64,000 nt of DNA from Salinisphaera sp. LB1 (GTDB lineage Bacteria > Pseudomonadota > Gammaproteobacteria > Nevskiales > Salinisphaeraceae). The stretch spans positions 3,292,501-3,356,500 of the forward strand of contig NZ_CP029488.1 in NCBI RefSeq assembly GCF_003177035.1, written 5' to 3'. Of this stretch, positions 19,015-27,378 are shown piece after piece. Positions within the stretch are counted from its first letter, which is position 1. Every line of letters starts with the position of its first letter. A program made the translations under genes and the position numbers. Under the pieces are notes generated by a model. It was not told the origin of the DNA, made no database searches, and saw only the letters and a program-made list of their open reading frames with translations.

Positions 19015-19824
19015 TCAGGCCGCGATCATGCCGTTTTTCAGGCACGCTTCATCGTAGGTGAACACCACATCGGGGTTGGGCAGAACCAGGCTTTCGTCCT
19101 TGCCGTCGTAGTCCAGCCGCAGCAGCAGATCCTTGATTACATTGAGGCGCGTCACCCGCTTGCGGTCGGCCCGCACCACGGTCCACGGCGCCAGCGGCGC
19201 ATGGGTGCGCGCGAACATTTCATTGCGCGCCTGGCTATAGGCGTCCCATTGCCGGACCGCCTCGGCGTCGATCGGGCTGATCTTCCACTGTTTGAGCGGG
19301 TCCTTGCGACGCTCGTCCAGGCGTTCAGTCTGCTCGGCCTGGCTGATGTCGAGATAGTATTTGAACAGTTTGATGCCCGAGCGGACCAGCATGTGCTCGA
19401 AATCGACGACCGTGGCCATGAATTCCTCGTACTGCGCGTCGTCGCAGAACCCCATCACTCTCTCGACACCCGCCCGGTTGTACCAGCTGCGGTTGAACAG
19501 AACGAATTCTTCGGCTATCGGCAAATGCGCCACGTAACGCTGAAAATACCAGGCGCTGCGATCGGCCTCCGACGGGCGCCCCAGCGCGACAACGCGCGTC
19601 TCCCGCGGGCTCAGATGCTGGACGATGCGCTTGATGGTGCCGTCCTTACCCGCCGCATCGCGGCCCTCGAAGATAACCAGAATCTTCTCATGGTAGCGAA
19701 TGAAGTGGCGTTGCAACTTCACCAGTTCAATCTGCAGGCGGCGCAGCGTGTGCTTGTACTCTTTCTTGGGGATCGCCGCGACCGGCGGTACGGTCTGTCG
19801 GGCCGGAGAATGCTCTGTACTCAC
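19015..19824 (-). CDS. ppk2: Polyphosphate kinase 2
   Basis: PPK2 enzymes transfer phosphate between polyphosphate and nucleotides. The Walker A form FEGRDAAGKDG, the lid/Walker B region LFNRSWYNRAGVERVMGF and the RRKDPLKQWK helix are all present. The GTG at 19824 has GGGAG seven bases upstream and gives 269 residues; the frame is open to 19863 without a better site. It lies upstream of PiT on the same strand, 176 bases away, making a phosphate uptake and storage cluster. Whether it prefers ADP/GDP phosphorylation or AMP cannot be read with certainty. Confidence 0.88.
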   Translation of the reverse strand: MSTEHSPARQTVPPVAAIPKKEYKHTLRRLQIELVKLQRHFIRYHEKILVIFEGRDAAGKDGTIKRIVQHLSPRETRVVALGRPSEADRSAWYFQRYVAHLPIAEEFVLFNRSWYNRAGVERVMGFCDDAQYEEFMATVVDFEHMLVRSGIKLFKYYLDISQAEQTERLDERRKDPLKQWKISPIDAEAVRQWDAYSQARNEMFARTHAPLAPWTVVRADRKRVTRLNVIKDLLLRLDYDGKDESLVLPNPDVVFTYDEACLKNGMIAA

Positions 19825-20109
19825 GAACTCGCTCCCTTCACGGCGCTTTGTGCGCGGTATCACGAATGCAGTGCGCGATGGCCGTCAGGTTCGATCATAA
19901 GCGACGCCCCGCATCGACGTCTTCCCGGCGCGACTCAACCCGGCACCGGATAGCCCGCAGGGACCGCCTGACCCGCTGGCCGGATAATCGTCACTGGGCG
20001 TTTTTGGCCCTTGCGCGACCGCCCCGCGGCGGTGACAAGGACCGCGCCACATGCCGGCAGATGTCACTGCGTTGCCCGGTCGTCGCCACCGGGCGAGGGC
20101 GATGGGACC

Positions 20110-21174
20110 TCAGTAGTAGCCGTAGGCGCCCAGATCCAGGGCGAGGGCGTCGGCGATTCGGCGATTGCCCTCGGCATAGTGTCGCCGGATGGTTTCGGCG
20201 GTGTCGGCACGCAGTTCAATAGCGGAACCGCGCCCGGTCAGCCTGGGTGGGATGGTGATTTCGAACCTGCCGCGCCGCGACTTGAATGCCAGCAGTGGCC
20301 GTAGCGCCCAACGGTCGCGCCCCATCGAGCGGGTATTGGAAGGACGCCGGTTGAGTTGCGTGTCGATCGCGGGCGCATTCAGAAAGCGCCGAACCGTGTG
20401 GGCGAATTCGTCAAAGGCGCTCGCCATACTCTCGATCGGCAGGAAGCACACGTCCTCCGCTGGCAGGACGCGGGTCAGGCATTCGTGCAGCGTTGCATAC
20501 TCCATTGGGTAGAACGTGTTATCCGCGCCGGCTGGTGGGCCGGAGAGCAGACGCGCAACCCGACGTTCGAAGTCTTGTTGCGAGGCGCCGATGATCTTGC
20601 GGGACAACTGCACATAGCTGGAGGCCAGTAGCAGATCCTGGCGCCGGATCATCAGCAGGATGCGAACGCGCGCGAATCCCAGTTGGCGCGCCCGGTGGTC
20701 GAATGCCGCGAGATTGTCGCGCAATCGCCCGCGTTCGAACGCATCCGGCATGGCGCGGATGCCGAAATGATTGAGCCGCGTGATCGCTTCCTCGGAGATC
20801 AGCACCGATCGTTGCGCTCGCCCCTGCCTGAGAAAGGGCGACAGGAATTGCTGCAGAAAGGCGTCGCCGTGGTCGCGCCAGAACCCGGGGTGTTTTTGAA
20901 ACGCATCGGAGAACCGGCGAACCCCGTAGCGGTTGCGGCGATAGCGATAGGCCGGGAGCCTGGCGTTTTGCGCCCCGGGCATCAAATACTGCCCGGGCAT
21001 GAGGTGGGGGAAGACGTGGCCGTGCAGATACGAACTGGCCGCCTTGGGCAGGCCGATATGTAGATACAGTATCGGTTCGGATGGTGGCCCGCTCGCGTTC
21101 GTGGCGGCGGTGGGCTGACTCGTCGTATCGGCGTCCGCGCAGGCGGCCTGCGCCAAGGACTGGTCGCGGTTCAT
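20110..21174 (-). CDS. Sulfotransferase-like protein
   Basis: About 354 residues. LYLHIGLPKAASSYLH is a PAPS 5'-phosphosulfate loop (usual form PKTGTTSL), and RVRILLMIRRQDLLLASSYVQ, about 130 residues on, fits the 3'-phosphate motif with its R and S. Such proteins sulfate carbohydrates, lipids or small molecules, and the acceptor is unknown. GGGTGA precedes the ATG at 21174; a GTG two codons earlier is possible. It stands alone, downstream of an AT-rich intergenic region. Confidence 0.65.
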   Translation of the reverse strand: MNRDQSLAQAACADADTTSQPTAATNASGPPSEPILYLHIGLPKAASSYLHGHVFPHLMPGQYLMPGAQNARLPAYRYRRNRYGVRRFSDAFQKHPGFWRDHGDAFLQQFLSPFLRQGRAQRSVLISEEAITRLNHFGIRAMPDAFERGRLRDNLAAFDHRARQLGFARVRILLMIRRQDLLLASSYVQLSRKIIGASQQDFERRVARLLSGPPAGADNTFYPMEYATLHECLTRVLPAEDVCFLPIESMASAFDEFAHTVRRFLNAPAIDTQLNRRPSNTRSMGRDRWALRPLLAFKSRRGRFEITIPPRLTGRGSAIELRADTAETIRRHYAEGNRRIADALALDLGAYGYY

Positions 21175-21534
21175 TTTCACCCGAGTAGAAGTCGATTATC
21201 GATTTTCGCGATTATCTCAGCCATGTGTGGGCGCAATGTAACAAAAAAAAGACGCAACAACCTGAAAACAGGGCAGATATATGGTAGTTACATTTAAATC
21301 CGCGAAGATGCCGTGCCACGTTTCGGCCTGCGATATCCAGTGTTGTGCCCGGATGTCTGGCCGGATATATCAGAAGGGCTGCGCGCCTGCCGCAACGCAC
21401 GTGACGGCGTTGTGGCGACCTGGATGCCAATGGCAGGCAGGCAACGGCGGCGCCGTTGATGGACGCATCTGGGGAACACGGGCCCAGGCTCGGTCGACGC
21501 GCATGGTCGGCCTCAAGGTGAGCTCGCGTGCGGC
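21175..21534. other. AT-rich intergenic stretch, probable promoter region
   Basis: Bases 21181-21300 are strikingly AT-rich for this genome (A-tract near 21241-21250) and lie directly upstream of the sulfotransferase-like gene, so its promoter is expected here. No palindrome or reading frame is convincing. Confidence 0.4.
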
Positions 21535-22839
21535 TCAGCGCGCCTGCTTGTCGCGGTACATCGCGGCATCGGCGTGATTCAATAGCGACTGCTCGTTCGG
21601 GCCGTGCTGCGGGTAAATGGCGATCCCGATGCTGACACCGAGCGTCACCCGCTTGCCGCCCAGGAAGAACGGCTGGCTGAGCACGCGGCGAATGGCGTCC
21701 GCCACGATCTCGGCCTGGTTGACGTGGTCGCTCCCGCGCAGCAGCACCACAAACTCGTCCCCGCCGTAGCGGGCGACAATATCCGATTCGCGCACGCAGC
21801 GCAGCAGACGTTTGGCAGCCAGACGGAGAACGCGGTCGCCCGCGCCATGGCCGTGAATATCGTTGATGGGCTTGAAACGATCGAGGTCGAGATACAGCAG
21901 TGCCATGTTTCGACCGGCATTGCAGGCCGCACCGAGCAATGCCTTGAAGCGCTCATGGAAGAATCCGCGGCTGACCAGGCCGGTGAGCGGATCGTATTGC
22001 GCCATGCGTTGTATGCGGTCCAGCATCTGTTTACGTTCGATGGCGCTCGCGATCTGCGTCGAGACGAACTGCAGCAATTCCCGTTCGGCGTCGCCGTAGA
22101 TACTGGTGTCGCCATGGCTCTTGATCACGAGCACGCCGATGGCCCCCTGGCTTGCCACCAGCGGCACGCCCAACCAGTAACGCGCCTCGATCTCGGCGGC
22201 GGCCTGAAGGTGCGCCGGCAGCTCGGCCCGCAACTCCGGGGTGACCAGCAACTCCCTGCCGCTGCGAATCACTTCCGCGATCAGCGAATCGGGCGCCAGT
22301 GGCCCGATCGGCGGTGCTGATTCGGGCTCGTCGACATGATACGGCAAGGTCACGCTGTCATCTTCGGCGTCATACAGGGCGACGAGAAAGTTGGGCGTGC
22401 CGAGCAGTGCGTCGATGATCGCGTGTATGCGACGTAACAGGTCGGTCAGATCACCCGCGGCATGCGCTGCCTCCGAAATCGCGTAAATCGCGGTCTGGCG
22501 CGATTCGGCCTGCTTGAGCTCGGTGATGTCACGCGCCAGCCCCACGCGTACCTGGTCCGCTTCCGACCAGCGCGCCGACCACATGATATGCGCGATGCTG
22601 CCGTCCTTGCGCCGGTAGCGGTTTTCGAAATGGGGCTGGAGGGCCCCGTTCATGATGCGCTCGGCGATATCCCGGGTGCGCTCGCGGTCCTCGGGAATCA
22701 CCAGATCCAGTACCTGGCGCCCCGCCAGCTCCGCCGGGGTATAGCCGAAGATCCGCTCACATGCCGGGCTCGCCGATACGATGCATCCCTGCGCGTCCAC
22801 GATGCATAAGGCATCCAGCAGCAGATCGGAATAGTTCAT
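21535..22839 (-). CDS. Diguanylate cyclase with PAS and GAF sensor domains
   Basis: A cytosolic 434-residue protein: PAS domain (about 1-115, CIVDAQGCIVSASPACERIF with a PAC end ARDITELK), GAF domain (about 120-265) and GGDEF domain (about 275-434). The active site is RYGGDEF, intact, and the inhibitory I-site RESD stands five residues before it. It should therefore make c-di-GMP and be product-inhibited. Two starts are possible (22875 or the ATG at 22839); I chose 22839 because the PAS domain begins there. The signal sensed is unknown. Confidence 0.88.
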   Translation of the reverse strand: MNYSDLLLDALCIVDAQGCIVSASPACERIFGYTPAELAGRQVLDLVIPEDRERTRDIAERIMNGALQPHFENRYRRKDGSIAHIMWSARWSEADQVRVGLARDITELKQAESRQTAIYAISEAAHAAGDLTDLLRRIHAIIDALLGTPNFLVALYDAEDDSVTLPYHVDEPESAPPIGPLAPDSLIAEVIRSGRELLVTPELRAELPAHLQAAAEIEARYWLGVPLVASQGAIGVLVIKSHGDTSIYGDAERELLQFVSTQIASAIERKQMLDRIQRMAQYDPLTGLVSRGFFHERFKALLGAACNAGRNMALLYLDLDRFKPINDIHGHGAGDRVLRLAAKRLLRCVRESDIVARYGGDEFVVLLRGSDHVNQAEIVADAIRRVLSQPFFLGGKRVTLGVSIGIAIYPQHGPNEQSLLNHADAAMYRDKQAR

Positions 22840-23353
22840 CACGCCAGCTTCACACCCCGAGCGGCTAAACGGCATGACAAAGCGAGCCGTGCCGTGTGTG
22901 CCAGAGCCAGTAAATGGGGTGCGATGTAGCCACGACGAACGGCGCGATAAATCGCTCCGGGCCGCGAGCAGCGGGTACTCTGCAAACGGTCAAATCCATC
23001 CCCCGGAACGATATCTTCGAACGCGGACCATTGCTCGGCGCGCATCAAGTTTAACCCGCGGCGCCGCTCCGGTGAAGATTGTCGGCGCGGATTTTCGATG
23101 AACGGGGCTGCGCAGGCGCGCGCACGACTGCTGAGGTGGTCCACGATGTCATCCATCGGCGCGGCATTTTTGCGCGCCGCGCGGCCCGCATTCGTATAAG
23201 CTGGAGCGTTGGCTTGGCCCGGCGTGGATCCCTCGGCCGGCAATGCTACGGTGGTGAGTCAGCGGGGCCAATCGGTGCGGTAAGCGGGATTTTATCTGGG
23301 CTTCGAGCCGTGGAGGCCCGGGCGGTCTGTCTCATTCGGCGCGAGAATCAGTC
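22840..23353. other. Intergenic stretch between divergent genes
   Basis: Promoters for the cyclase (minus) and glutathione peroxidase (plus) must lie here, but I see no clear boxes, repeats or small genes. Confidence 0.35.
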
Positions 23354-23839
23354 ATGTCCATTTACGACATCCAAGTTGCCACCATCGACGGTCGGCGTAT
23401 TCAGCTCGATACCTACCGTGGCTGCATCATGCTGATCGTCAATGTCGCCAGCGAATGCGGCTTCACCCCGCAGTACGCGGGCCTGGAGGCACTCTACCGG
23501 CGCTACGCGGACGACGGTCTCGCGGTACTCGGTTTCCCCTGCAACCAGTTCGGGCAGCAGGAGCCGGGGGGTGAGTCCGAAATCCGGAATTTCTGCGCCA
23601 CGCGCTACGACATCACGTTTCCGCTATTCGCCAAGATCGATGTCAACGGCTCCAACGCGCATCCTTTGTATCGGCACCTCAAAGCCGAGCGACGGGGCTT
23701 GCTCGGCCGGCGGATCAAATGGAATTTCACCAAGTTTTTGGTCGATCGCGACGGCGATGTGCGCGAGCGCTATGCGCCCACCGACAAGCCGGAAAAGATC
23801 GACCGCGATATCAGAGAGTTATTGGCCGGCAATACATGA
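23354..23839 (+). CDS. Glutathione peroxidase (cysteine type)
   Basis: A 161-residue thiol peroxidase that reduces hydroperoxides with glutathione or thioredoxin. The catalytic tetrad is visible: C35 (VASECGFT), Q69 (NQFGQQEPG), W123 and N124 (KWNFTKFL). Cysteine replaces the selenocysteine of animal enzymes, as usual in bacteria. There is no signal peptide, so it is cytosolic. It is a single-gene unit. Confidence 0.92.
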   Translation: MSIYDIQVATIDGRRIQLDTYRGCIMLIVNVASECGFTPQYAGLEALYRRYADDGLAVLGFPCNQFGQQEPGGESEIRNFCATRYDITFPLFAKIDVNGSNAHPLYRHLKAERRGLLGRRIKWNFTKFLVDRDGDVRERYAPTDKPEKIDRDIRELLAGNT

Positions 23840-23947
23840 AACGATCGCGCCATCGGCGATGACGTTTCGCCGCGCCAGCCGCGCGGCGAAACGGCGCACC
23901 GAATAACGGCCGCGCCGGCGAATCGCCAGCGTAGCCGTCGCAACGGG

Positions 23948-24646
23948 CTATCGACCAGCCGTCAGCAGATCCCGCAGGGCCTCGCCCACGCCGGTGGCAG
24001 ACTGAGGGTTCTGCCCGGTGACCAGTCGACCGTCGACGACCACCTGCGTCGCCCAGTCGTCGGCCGGCTCATGCGTCGCGCCGCGCTCGACCAGCCGGCT
24101 GGCCAACAGGAACGGGACCACGTTCTCCAGCCCGACCGCTTTTTCCTCGGCGTCGGTGAATGCGCTCACGCGCCGGCCCGCAACTAGATGGCGACCATCG
24201 CCGAGCGTCACGTCCACCAGGGCCGCCGGCCCGTGGCAGACCGCGCCGACGACGCCGCCCGCCTCATAGATCGCGCGGGTCTTGTCGTTGACCGCCGGGT
24301 TGCCCGGAAAATCCCACATCGCGCCGTGGCCACCGGCGAAGAAAATCGCCGAATAGTCGGACGGATTCACGTCCGCCAGCTTTTGCGTACTGCGGATCGC
24401 CGCCCGAAACATGGGATTGTCCCAGTAGCGCCGGTTGGTCTCGTCGTCGAGGTCGAAGCCGTCGACCGGCGGCTCGCCGCCCTGAATCGAGGCGAAGGCC
24501 ACGGGGATATCCGCCGCCTCGAGCACCGACACGGGGTGGGTCACCTCGCCTAGGAAGAAACCGGTCGGATCGCCCGACTCGCCCTTGGTGCCATGACTGG
24601 TCATCACGACGAGTACGGGTTTGATCGATTGTTCTGTGTTCGCCAT
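23948..24646 (-). CDS. DJ-1/PfpI family protein (class I glutamine amidotransferase-like)
   Basis: A 232-residue protein. The nucleophile elbow is AVCHGPAAL, with the family glutamate in FLGEVTHPV and a downstream histidine in GGHGAMWDFPG. This arrangement resembles Hsp31/YajL-type glyoxalase III or chaperone proteins rather than amidotransferases. The ATG at 24646 has GGAG six bases upstream, so the longer frame from 24703 is less likely. Protection against reactive aldehydes is a family role, not shown here. Confidence 0.82.
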   Translation of the reverse strand: MANTEQSIKPVLVVMTSHGTKGESGDPTGFFLGEVTHPVSVLEAADIPVAFASIQGGEPPVDGFDLDDETNRRYWDNPMFRAAIRSTQKLADVNPSDYSAIFFAGGHGAMWDFPGNPAVNDKTRAIYEAGGVVGAVCHGPAALVDVTLGDGRHLVAGRRVSAFTDAEEKAVGLENVVPFLLASRLVERGATHEPADDWATQVVVDGRLVTGQNPQSATGVGEALRDLLTAGR

Positions 24647-25109
24647 GGAATGCTCCATTGGTTCGGCTCGGAAAACCACCGAGTCGTGAAAGATAACGCT
24701 CAAGAGATGGCGCCGATGGCCGCAGAATCAACCGAAGCGGCCGTGGCTGGTTCGGTTTAGCGTGGCTTGCTAGCGCCCAGACTCGGATGCCGGGTCATGT
24801 GGGCAAGGGCATGGCCGGGGTATGATAATTGCTGTACCGGCCGCCCGCCTCAGCGTGGGACGCGCGGTTCGATCTGTGCTGCCATATCGCTCAAACGTCA
24901 GTGTCACGGGTTTGATACGCCGTGGCTATCGCCCCGCAATGTCAGCAGGCATTCCACGGCGAGGTACGCGCCGGTGGGTGTTTTGCGCACGGGTGGATAT
25001 GCCCCCATATCGGCGATTGGGAGCCAGTTGCCGCAGGCTCTGAAGCGGGTAGTTGCGATGGGGCGCCGGGGCCTGTCGCGGTGCGATACGAGGGCCTAAA
25101 CTGCACGAC
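24647..25109. other. Intergenic stretch between divergent genes
   Basis: No gene, repeat or terminator was recognised. It should contain the promoters of the DJ-1 family gene and of the XpaC-like/TelA pair. Confidence 0.35.
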
Positions 25110-26051
25110 ATGTTCGATTTTCTTCAGGGCTTTGCATACGGGCTGTTTTTGTCCTGTCTGCCGTGGTTTCTCGCCGGCATGCTCGATCCGCGGCTTGCCG
25201 TACCCACCGAGCCGCCAACGCGCTGGCGCGTCATCCTGCGTTATGCCTTCGGTATTCCGTTTCTGGCGTTCGTGCTGTGGCTGACCTCGCTCTGGGGTGG
25301 CTTCTCGCCGAGCTTTCTCGGCTGGGTTGCCGGATTGGCGGCGCTGGCGGTGGAGATCCCGGCGGAACGCGGTTGGCGCCGTTGGCGCGCCCGGCGCGAG
25401 GCAAGACGGCGTCAGGCGGCGGCACAAGCCCGGGCCCGCCAGCAGCGCGCCGATGCCGAGCGCGCCCGGCGCGAGGCGGGCGTTGCCGAACTGGATCCGG
25501 CCGCACCGCCAGCGGACGCCGACGACGTCGTGCTGGCGCTGTGTCGCGCCAAGCAGGCGCTGCTCGAGGCCCGGCGCGCCGATCTGGCCGGTCATGCCGA
25601 TCGCGTTTATACACGCTACACCCGCGTGCTCGACGTGCTGAGGGACAAATTCGATGCGCGCGAGGTGACCTTCGATCGCTCGCGAGCCATGGTGGTGCAG
25701 GTTGGGCTGACGGCGGCGGATAACCTGCGCGCCATGGGCGCACTGGCGGCCGGTGTGGCCGGTATCGACGCCGCCTATGTGCGCCGGCGCCTGGCCGAAA
25801 TGGGCCCGCGCGGCGTCGCCGATGAACGCGACGCGCTGCAACGCCGGCTCGATCTGGTGGCCGACACCGAGCGCCGCCTGGCCGAACGGGCGGCGACCAA
25901 CGAAACCGCGCTGACCACACTCGACAACGCAGTGGTGGTGATGTCGCGGGTGAACACCGACCGGCCGCGGGCCGAAGTTGGCGCCGAGCAGGCGCTCAAC
26001 GATCTCAAACGCTTCATCGACAAGGCAGAGCGCTATGGACACAACACCTGA
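25110..26051 (+). CDS. Membrane-anchored coiled-coil protein, XpaC-like partner of TelA
   Basis: 313 residues. Two or three hydrophobic segments fill 1-90 (FAYGLFLSCLPWFLAGML; FGIPFLAFVLWLTSLWGG; WVAGLAALAVEI). An R/A/Q-rich helix follows (about 95-145), then a helical cytosolic domain. The gene overlaps the telA-like gene by 17 bases. In Bacillus, xpaC (5-bromo-4-chloroindolyl phosphate hydrolysis protein) is paired with the telA homologue yaaN, and the shape and context here match. The sequence itself is too diverged for certainty. The frame is open upstream, but the ATG at 25110 begins the first membrane segment. Confidence 0.6.
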   Translation: MFDFLQGFAYGLFLSCLPWFLAGMLDPRLAVPTEPPTRWRVILRYAFGIPFLAFVLWLTSLWGGFSPSFLGWVAGLAALAVEIPAERGWRRWRARREARRRQAAAQARARQQRADAERARREAGVAELDPAAPPADADDVVLALCRAKQALLEARRADLAGHADRVYTRYTRVLDVLRDKFDAREVTFDRSRAMVVQVGLTAADNLRAMGALAAGVAGIDAAYVRRRLAEMGPRGVADERDALQRRLDLVADTERRLAERAATNETALTTLDNAVVVMSRVNTDRPRAEVGAEQALNDLKRFIDKAERYGHNT

Positions 26052-27249
26052 TCGAGACCGTGGCGCGCGAACGCCGCGCAGCCCGCTGAGTCTGTCGCTG
26101 CCGGTCGACGAGATCGCCAGCGAAATCGAGTCGGAAAGTCGCCCGCGCCCGGAAGCCGAGGCGGAGGATCCCGAGCTGGCGCGTACCGCGGATGCGTTCG
26201 TGGCGGATGTGCTGGCCATGGACGAGACCGAGGCCGCGAGCGCGCAGGCCAAGCGCGAAGCCGTGGACGGGATGGGCGCCGAGGTGCAGCGTCAGGCGGC
26301 CCACCGCAGCGCCATGCTCGACACGCCGATCCGCCAGCTCGCCGAGCACGGGCGCGACGGCGGGCCGGTCGCCCAGGCGCTGGTCGGGCTGCGTACGCGT
26401 ATGGAAGACTTGAACCCCAATCGCCACAAGCTCGCCGATGGCCGGCTTGCGCGTACTTTTTCGTTCATCCCCGGCGTGGGTAATCGCCTGGCGCGCTATT
26501 TCCAGAAGTTCGAGACCGCACAGGAAGCCATCGATGCCATTATCCGCGACCTGGAATCCGGTAAGGATATGCTGCGCCGGGACAATCTCACGCTGGCCGA
26601 CGATCAGGATGCGCTGCGGGAAACACTCGGCCAGCTCCAGCGCCAGATCGAGCTCGGCCGGCTCATCGACCGGCGCTTGAGAGCCGCGGCCGAGGAATTG
26701 TCCGAGGACAACGCCAAGCGCCGGTTCATCGAGGAGGAACTGCTGTTTCCTTTGCGCCAGCGCATCGTCGACCTGCAGCAGCAACTCACCGTCAGCCAGC
26801 AGGGTGTGCTGGCGCTCGAGGTGGTCATCCGCAACAACCGGGAACTGATGCGCGGGGTGGATCGTGCGCTCAACGTCACGGTTTCGGCGCTCAACGTGGC
26901 GGTCACGACCGCGCTCGCGCTGGCCAACCAGCGGCTCGTGCTGGATCGTATCGAATCGCTCAACCAGACCACTTCGGACATGATCGCCGGCACGGCGAAA
27001 CAGCTGCGCTCGCAGGGCGTGGACATCCAGAACCGCAGTGCCTCGGCCATGCTGGACACGGCGCAGCTCGAAAACGCCTTTGCCGATGTCATCGGCGCCA
27101 TCGACGAAGTCTCGCGGTACCGGCGCGAAGCCCTGCCGAAGCTCGACGAACAGATCCGGCGGCTCGAGGACATCGGCCAGCGTGGCAAGCAGGCGATCGA
27201 CGAACTCGATCGCGGCAACGCCGCGGCACGCGCCGAGAACGCCGTGTAG
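26035..27249 (+). CDS. TelA/KlaA family (toxic anion resistance) protein
   Basis: A 404-residue, almost entirely helical protein. The segment FIPGVGNRLARYFQKFETAQ near residue 145 and the long Q/E/R-rich coiled coils (about 190-400) are the TelA signature. Family members are linked to tellurite and antibiotic tolerance by genetics, with no known enzyme activity. It overlaps the upstream membrane-protein gene, so translation is coupled, and a membrane-tethered complex is the likely form. The acidic N-terminus (1-60) is variable in the family. Confidence 0.82.
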   Translation: MDTTPDRDRGARTPRSPLSLSLPVDEIASEIESESRPRPEAEAEDPELARTADAFVADVLAMDETEAASAQAKREAVDGMGAEVQRQAAHRSAMLDTPIRQLAEHGRDGGPVAQALVGLRTRMEDLNPNRHKLADGRLARTFSFIPGVGNRLARYFQKFETAQEAIDAIIRDLESGKDMLRRDNLTLADDQDALRETLGQLQRQIELGRLIDRRLRAAAEELSEDNAKRRFIEEELLFPLRQRIVDLQQQLTVSQQGVLALEVVIRNNRELMRGVDRALNVTVSALNVAVTTALALANQRLVLDRIESLNQTTSDMIAGTAKQLRSQGVDIQNRSASAMLDTAQLENAFADVIGAIDEVSRYRREALPKLDEQIRRLEDIGQRGKQAIDELDRGNAAARAENAV

Positions 27250-27378
27250 TCGCTGTCATCGGGCCGCCCCCGTGCGCCGCGCGGGCCCGGGTGTTCCGAA
27301 TCGACGCCGCTGACCGGCTTGGCGCCGACACAGGCCGGCGATGCCGAGTGCGTCGCGGGCCAGGGCAGGGCCCATCGC

